Positions 59,707 to 64,000 of a stretch of 64,000 bases of DNA are shown here, in pieces. The translations under genes were made by a program, and so were the position numbers. The notes under the pieces were generated by a model. That model was not told the DNA's origin and did not search any database. It saw only the letters and a program-made list of their open reading frames with translations. The DNA comes from Flavobacteriales bacterium. Its GTDB lineage: Bacteria > Bacteroidota > Bacteroidia > Flavobacteriales_F > PHOS-HE28. Numbering within the stretch: the stretch's first letter is position 1; each line of letters opens with the position of its first letter. The stretch lies in NCBI GenBank assembly GCA_020635655.1, contig JACJZI010000009.1, forward strand, positions 105,016-169,015. Reading direction: 5' to 3'.

Positions 59707-61983
59707 GTGGAGGCCTGCTCCACATTCCGGTCGCTTTTCCTTGTTCCATTCGTTCCGCCATTGACGAACGTGCGTAGGGCCGTTCCGTACCTGGCCTGTC
59801 TGCTGCCCTTCTTGGGCCACGCACAGGCCGTGCTCCAGGGGTCCATCAGCGATGCCGGCTCCGGCCGACCGCTGATCGGGGTGGCCGTGTTCATGCCCGA
59901 ACTGCACATCGGCACCGTCACCGACACTGCGGGCGCCTACGTCCTGAACGTTCCTCACGGTGGACGCTACACCGTGCAGTTCACCATGATCGGCCGGGAG
60001 AGCGTGTTCCAGGACATCGCTGTTCAGGACGAGCCGATCCAAGTGGACGTGCAGATGCGGACCAGCCCGATGCAACTGCAGGAAGTGACCATCATCGGCG
60101 ACCAGGTGGACGCGCCCAAGGCGACCAGCCGTGCGGTGTCCGTGGTGAGCACGAACGCGATGCGGGACCGGGGGGCACTGAACGTGAGCGACGGCGTGTC
60201 CCGCCTGCCGGGTGTCAGCCAGCTCACCACCGGCGTGGGGATCAGCAAGCCCGTGATCCGGGGCCTCTATGGGAACCGGGTGCAGGTGAACATGCTGGGC
60301 CAGCGCTTCGACAACCAGCAGTGGCAGGACGAGCACGGCCTCGGCCTCAGCGACGTGGGCATCGACCGCGTGGAGGTGATCAAGGGGCCAGCGGCCCTTC
60401 AATACGGTAGCGAGGCGATCGGTGGCGTGCTGAACGTGATCGAGGACCGCCCCGCGCCGGTCGGGACCACCGAACAGGACCTGCATCTCGGCGCCATGAG
60501 CAACACCGGTGGCGGAACGATCGCCTACGCCATCAAGGGCAGCAAGCAGCGGCTCTGGTACCGCGTGGCCGCGGGCGCGGACAGCCACGGCGACTACGCC
60601 AGCAGCGGCAACGCGCGCGTGTTGAACTCCCGCTCGGCGATGTACACCGGCAAGGCCAGCCTGGGCTGGCGCAAGGGACGGTGGTCCAGCACGGAGCATC
60701 TCCTGTTCTCCTTCGGTCAGTTCGGCTTCGTGTTCGATACCGCTTCACGCGCGGTGGATGACGGGCGCTACGCGCGCTCCTTCGAGGGGCCACATCATCA
60801 AGTGACCATCGGGATGTTCGGCACGGAGAACACCTACCACGGTGAACGGCTCAAGTGGACGATCAACGGCGGATGGACCACCAACAAGCGCCAGGAGCAG
60901 GAAGGGGGCAACAAGATCAGCCTCGACATGCTGCTGAACACGGCCTCGCTCCGGCTGCAGGCAGTGGCGAACGTGGGCGCGCACGCCACCTGGACCAACG
61001 GCATCGCCCTGATGTACCGGACGAACACGAACCTGGGCAGCCGCACGATCGTCCCCGATGCGCGAACCCTCGAGGGCGGGCTCTTCAGCCTCTACAGACT
61101 GAAGCGCGACCATGTCGCCTTCGAAGGGGGCGTCCGCCTGGACGACCGCGCCATCCGTACGCTGGCCACTTCCGACCTGAACCCCGTGGGCTCACCGGTG
61201 GAGCCGTTCGACCGATCCTGGACCGGACTGAACGGCAGTCTCGGTGTGGCCTGGGACCCCTGCGAAAGCTTCAACCTGAAAGTGAACGTGAGCAGCGGAT
61301 ACCGCAGCGGCAACCTCGCCGAACTGAGCAGCAACGGACTGCATGAGGGCACGGCGCGCTTTGAGATCGGTGATCCCGACCTCGGTCTGGAACAGAACGT
61401 CTGCGCCGAGCTGGGCGGAGCATGGGACCTGGACGGTCAGTTGGAACTGAGCGCGTCCGTCTACCGGAACCAGTTCTTCGACTACATCTACCTGGCCCCC
61501 ACGGGAGAGGAGTATCTCGGTCTCATGATCTACCGCTTTCTCCGGTCCGATGCGGTGCTGCAGGGCGGTGAGTGCGCGCTCGACCTGCATCCCAAGGCCC
61601 TGCGCCGGTTCGTTCTTCATGCCGACTACAGCCTGTTGCGTGCGGAAAAGGCAAGTGGCGATCCGCTGCCCTTCATTCCCGCGGACCGCGTGCAGGGGGA
61701 GCTCACCTTCACGCCTTCGGACCGCTGGTGGGCCTCCTTTGGCGTGCGGCACGTTCTCCAGCAGGACAGGCCTGCGGAATTCGAGACCGCCACACCAGCC
61801 TATACCCTGCTGGATGCGCGCCTCGGCTGGCGATCCAATTGGCCGGGCAGCACCCTGCGCATCACGCTGTACGGCACGAACCTGGCCGACGTGCGGTACG
61901 TCGACCACCTCTCCCGCTTCAAGACCTTCGGCCTGTATGACATGGGCCGCAACGTGGGCCTTTCGCTCCAGCTCACGCTTTGA
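59707..61983 (+). CDS. TonB-dependent outer membrane receptor
   Basis: 758 residues from a GTG. A second GTG at 59770 gives a tighter signal peptide (MRRAVPYLACLLPFLGHAQA) and may be the real start. Residues about 40-120 are a carboxypeptidase-regulatory-like domain (GSGRPLIGVAVFMPE). The plug follows (VIRGLYGNRVQVNMLGQRFD, EVIKGPAALQYGSEAIGGV), then a 22-strand barrel ending LSLQLTL. The plug QQWQDEHG segment recalls receptors near metal-uptake genes, but the substrate is not known. The downstream barrel and lipoprotein genes likely work with it. Confidence 0.9.
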   Translation: MEACSTFRSLFLVPFVPPLTNVRRAVPYLACLLPFLGHAQAVLQGSISDAGSGRPLIGVAVFMPELHIGTVTDTAGAYVLNVPHGGRYTVQFTMIGRESVFQDIAVQDEPIQVDVQMRTSPMQLQEVTIIGDQVDAPKATSRAVSVVSTNAMRDRGALNVSDGVSRLPGVSQLTTGVGISKPVIRGLYGNRVQVNMLGQRFDNQQWQDEHGLGLSDVGIDRVEVIKGPAALQYGSEAIGGVLNVIEDRPAPVGTTEQDLHLGAMSNTGGGTIAYAIKGSKQRLWYRVAAGADSHGDYASSGNARVLNSRSAMYTGKASLGWRKGRWSSTEHLLFSFGQFGFVFDTASRAVDDGRYARSFEGPHHQVTIGMFGTENTYHGERLKWTINGGWTTNKRQEQEGGNKISLDMLLNTASLRLQAVANVGAHATWTNGIALMYRTNTNLGSRTIVPDARTLEGGLFSLYRLKRDHVAFEGGVRLDDRAIRTLATSDLNPVGSPVEPFDRSWTGLNGSLGVAWDPCESFNLKVNVSSGYRSGNLAELSSNGLHEGTARFEIGDPDLGLEQNVCAELGGAWDLDGQLELSASVYRNQFFDYIYLAPTGEEYLGLMIYRFLRSDAVLQGGECALDLHPKALRRFVLHADYSLLRAEKASGDPLPFIPADRVQGELTFTPSDRWWASFGVRHVLQQDRPAEFETATPAYTLLDARLGWRSNWPGSTLRITLYGTNLADVRYVDHLSRFKTFGLYDMGRNVGLSLQLTL

Positions 61984-62021
61984 TCAAGAAGGAGCAACAA
62001 CACTTGAACAAAACGAACCAC

Positions 62022-62594
62022 ATGTACACACGCACATTGACGATCGCCGCCGGACTTCTCATCGGAGTTGGCGCATTCGCCCAACATCCGCAGCTGTCCG
62101 TCGGTCCCGACGCTTTCCTGCCGCTCGGCGATCTGAGCAAGGAATACATCCTGGGAGTGGGAGGCTCGCTCGGTTTCGAATACCCGGTGGGTACACACCT
62201 CGGCGTTTCGGTGCATGCAGGCTATGACATTCTACTCGTGCAAAGCGACTTTTCCGAGACCATTGAAAGCGCGTCCTTCGCTCCGGTGCAGGCCGGGCTG
62301 AAGTATTTCTTCCAGGAGATCCAGAAGGGCGTCTACGTGCATGCCCAGCTCGGGACACACATCTTCACGGAGAAGTTCAGGAAGAACGAGTTGTTCGATT
62401 TGGAGGAGGAGAGCGAGTCCAAGGCCCGGTTCAGCTGGGGCATCGGCGCAGGTTATCAGATCCCACACTTCGACTTCGCCTTGCGCTACAACATGATCCT
62501 GCCACCCGGCGGTGATGAGGCGGAGAAAGAGGGCGCGGAGCCACTGTCCTACATCGGCCTGCGCATCGCTTACCTGATCCCCTTGGGCCAATGA
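62022..62594 (+). CDS. Small outer membrane beta-barrel protein
   Basis: 190 residues from the ATG at 62022. Signal peptide MYTRTLTIAAGLLIGVGAFAQ, then alternating hydrophobic strands (LGVSVHAGYDILLV, APVQAGLKYFF, GVYVHAQLGTHIF, FSWGIGAGYQIPHFDFALRY) ending IGLRIAYLIPLGQ. About eight strands, OmpA/OmpW-like. An acidic loop (LFDLEEESESKAR) faces out or in. It follows the TonB receptor and is coupled to the lipoprotein gene by ATGA. Confidence 0.75.
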   Translation: MYTRTLTIAAGLLIGVGAFAQHPQLSVGPDAFLPLGDLSKEYILGVGGSLGFEYPVGTHLGVSVHAGYDILLVQSDFSETIESASFAPVQAGLKYFFQEIQKGVYVHAQLGTHIFTEKFRKNELFDLEEESESKARFSWGIGAGYQIPHFDFALRYNMILPPGGDEAEKEGAEPLSYIGLRIAYLIPLGQ

Positions 62595-62989
62595 GAAGCG
62601 CGAACGCACGCTTTGCCATCGCGCTACTTATTGGGCTGGCGGCATTTTCCTGCCAGAAGGAAACAGACCCACGCGTACCGCCCAGCATGTCGTTCAAGAC
62701 GGGGGCCGGCTACACCAGTTCCAACGATACCGTGGGACTGCGGGATACGTTGTTGATCGGCGTGATCATCGACAGGACGGAGGATCCATTGACCGCGTTG
62801 AACGTGAGCGTGGCCTATGATGGAGGCTCATCGAGCACGGTGCACAACGAGGACCTGAGCGGGGATCACGTGGAATACGACCAACAGGTGATCACCCGGG
62901 ACCAGGCCGGCTCCGAAAAATGGATCTTCAGTGTGATCGACCGCGATGGGAACATCACCTCGCGCGACCTGACGCTGACGGTACAGTAG
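62591..62989 (+). CDS. Hypothetical lipoprotein
   Basis: 132 residues, not recognised. Lipobox-like LAAFSCQKE at residues 16-24 suggests a lipid-anchored Cys. The mature part is beta-rich (LNVSVAYDGGSSST, WIFSVIDRDGNITSRDLTLTV), Ig-like in layout. Last gene of the TonB receptor operon; a partner of the receptor is possible. Confidence 0.7.
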   Translation: MRSANARFAIALLIGLAAFSCQKETDPRVPPSMSFKTGAGYTSSNDTVGLRDTLLIGVIIDRTEDPLTALNVSVAYDGGSSSTVHNEDLSGDHVEYDQQVITRDQAGSEKWIFSVIDRDGNITSRDLTLTVQ

Positions 62990-63009
62990 CGGACCCCACA
63001 CGACCGATC

Positions 63010-63039
63010 AACAAGGGCGGCTACGGTGCCGCCCTTGTT
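63010..63039. terminator. Bidirectional terminator between lipoprotein and cupin genes
   Basis: AACAAGGGCGGC (63010-63021), loop TACGGT, GCCGCCCTTGTT (63028-63039): perfect 12-bp stem between converging genes, 21 bases past the lipoprotein stop and 4 from the cupin stop. Confidence 0.8.
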
Positions 63040-63042
63040 CGT

Positions 63043-63588
63043 TCAACGGGCCGGCTCCGGCGCGTCGGCGAAACGGCGATGCATGCCGAGCATCGTGCCG
63101 ACCACCCTGACCACCGGAAAGATCGTGCGTTGCACGATGGCCGGGACCTCCAGCATGCCGAACTCACTGCGGTACCTGTGCAACAGGTAGGCCGAGTCGA
63201 ACAGACCGGGCCTTCCCCCGTTGCGGTCCATGCTCTTGTACAGCGTATCGATGAACCAGGCCACATTGTGCGGCGGACAGATCCGTCCATCGCATCGCAG
63301 CACCTGGTCACCGGCGGCCCAGAACTTGTGCGGGGTGCCCGCTTCGAAGCGAACGGTCTCCCCCGGACCCGCCTCCTTGGCCACCTGTCCCTGGACCCGG
63401 TATCCCATCCGGCCCTCCTTCACCGTCAATTCCTCCCATTGCCTGTAGTGGACATGCATGGGTGGGCCGTGTCCAGGGGAGACCTCGTTGCTCACTTCGA
63501 GGACCGGCCCTTTTTCACCGGGTACGACCCGATGGAAATGCAGCCGCTCGCCGTATTTGTTCTCCGCGGTGAATGGAATCTTCATCAT
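63043..63588 (-). CDS. Cupin domain protein
   Basis: 181 residues. A single cupin: metal-type His and Glu in MHVHYRQWEELTVKEG and His in AGTPHKFWA. The C-terminal 60 residues add helices (AWFIDTLYKSMDRNGGRPGL, TIFPVVRVVGTMLGMHRRF), unusual for a minimal cupin and perhaps membrane-associated. Divergent from a TetR-type gene with shared operator DNA, so probably controlled by it. Substrate unknown. Confidence 0.85.
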   Translation of the reverse strand: MMKIPFTAENKYGERLHFHRVVPGEKGPVLEVSNEVSPGHGPPMHVHYRQWEELTVKEGRMGYRVQGQVAKEAGPGETVRFEAGTPHKFWAAGDQVLRCDGRICPPHNVAWFIDTLYKSMDRNGGRPGLFDSAYLLHRYRSEFGMLEVPAIVQRTIFPVVRVVGTMLGMHRRFADAPEPAR

Positions 63589-63592
63589 GACC

Positions 63593-63637
63593 TAGATTTG
63601 GACATCGTACAAAACTAGCCGATCTAGGACAATGTCC
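63593..63637. promoter_or_regulatory. Divergent promoters and TetR-type operator array between cupin and TetR genes
   Basis: Plus -7 box TAGATTTG (63593-63600); minus -7 box TAGTTTTG (63617-63610). Palindrome GGACAATGTCC (63627-63637) covers the TetR ATG; another GGACA half-site is at 63600. CCTAGAT (63591) and ATCTAGG (63622) form a wider inverted pair. Confidence 0.55.
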
Positions 63638-64000
63638 AAGACCAAACAGGATACCGCCACCCGCATACTGGACCGCGCCCTGGCACTGATCAACACCAGG
63701 GGATTGATGGATGTGGGCATTCGCGAGGTGGCCAAGGACCTGGGCATGCGACCCGGGAACGTGACCTACTATTTCCCCACCAAGGAACACCTGGTCCTGG
63801 CCCTGATGGAACGTCTCCGGTCGTTGAATGCGAGCACGGTGCCCACCGGAGAGGTCAAGTCCGTGAAGGAGTTCCTCGATCGCTACCGGCAGATGTTCCG
63901 CAATCAGACCGCCTTCCTGGGGCTGGTCGTGAACCTGGTGAACATCATGCGTTACCCCTCGCTGGCCCGGACCTACCGTACCATCGAAAAAGAGCGCATG
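63632..64000 (+). CDS. TetR family regulator, 3'-truncated by window edge
   Basis: 123 residues visible, open at the window end. N-terminal HTH: TRILDRALALINTRGLMDVG then IREVAKDLGMRPGNVTYYFP and TKEHLV. The C-terminal ligand domain begins (EFLDRYRQMFRNQTAFLGL). Likely represses itself and the divergent cupin gene through GGACA/TGTCC sites in the gap. Ligand unknown. Confidence 0.85.
   Translation, partial: MSKTKQDTATRILDRALALINTRGLMDVGIREVAKDLGMRPGNVTYYFPTKEHLVLALMERLRSLNASTVPTGEVKSVKEFLDRYRQMFRNQTAFLGLVVNLVNIMRYPSLARTYRTIEKERM

Noticed and set aside
1..64000. tRNA or rRNA genes
   Set aside because: All intergenic gaps are under 240 bases and none shows a tRNA cloverleaf with a T-loop GTTCRA pattern or rRNA sequence.

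Overview
The window is GC-rich (roughly 60% by eye), densely coded bacterial chromosome with no intergenic gap over 300 bases. It reads as a high-GC member of the Bacteroidota, probably of the Flavobacteriales type. Four secreted proteins end in type IX secretion (T9SS) type A sorting domains. MurF is fused to alanine racemase, DAHP synthase is fused to chorismate mutase, a DUF4271 membrane gene sits beside hemD, and Bacteroidota-style -7 boxes (TAnnTTTG and the close variants TAnnTTCG and TAnnTTGG) lie in front of many genes. No rRNA, tRNA, CRISPR array, insertion sequence or prophage gene was seen.

Layout. 1-4.8 kb: the end of a class III adenylate cyclase, a TfoX-N protein, a large T9SS protein, a HemG-like flavodoxin and a VOC protein. 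4.8-10.2 kb: an RND efflux operon (adaptor, pump, TolC) on the minus strand. 10.3-12.7 kb: a coupled minus-strand run of antitoxin, RelE/ParE toxin, FdhD, GrpB and YciI-like genes. 12.7-20.8 kb: tag, then a molybdenum cofactor (Moco) region, with moaA on the plus strand and a minus-strand run thiF/moeB-like, TauE/SafE permease, moeA, mobA, moaD, moaE, moaC-mog. A four-helix-bundle gene flanked by inverted GA/CT-rich repeats and a YejK-type nucleoid protein lie inside this region. 20.8-25 kb: a T9SS FG-GAP/ASPIC protein and DAHP synthase-chorismate mutase. 25-30.6 kb: a TetR-controlled EmrAB-TolC type drug efflux operon with a quinone-oxidoreductase-like gene.

30.7-39.6 kb: T9SS and other exported proteins, rsmI, an M28 peptidase, thymidine kinase and MurF-Alr. 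39.7-42.3 kb: a T9SS subtilase with a Glu where the catalytic Asp is expected. 42.4-45.7 kb: two glycosyltransferases and an O-antigen ligase-like protein (surface polysaccharide). 45.8-49.5 kb: a housekeeping run DUF4271, hemD, rnpA, yidD, ctpA. 49.6-57.8 kb: glutaryl-CoA dehydrogenase, MgtC/DUF4010, universal stress protein, a coiled-coil protein, a CHAD protein and an MBOAT/SGNH acyltransferase pair. 57.9-64 kb: HPPD, an operon of TonB receptor, outer-membrane barrel and lipoprotein, and a divergent cupin/TetR pair cut by the window edge.

Two genome-style features recur. Operon genes are very often joined by 4-base ATGA or GTGA stop/start overlaps. Many -7 boxes lie only 4-11 bases from the start codon, which suggests leaderless mRNAs. 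The least explained structure is the four-helix-bundle gene with its complementary flanks (14364-14915).
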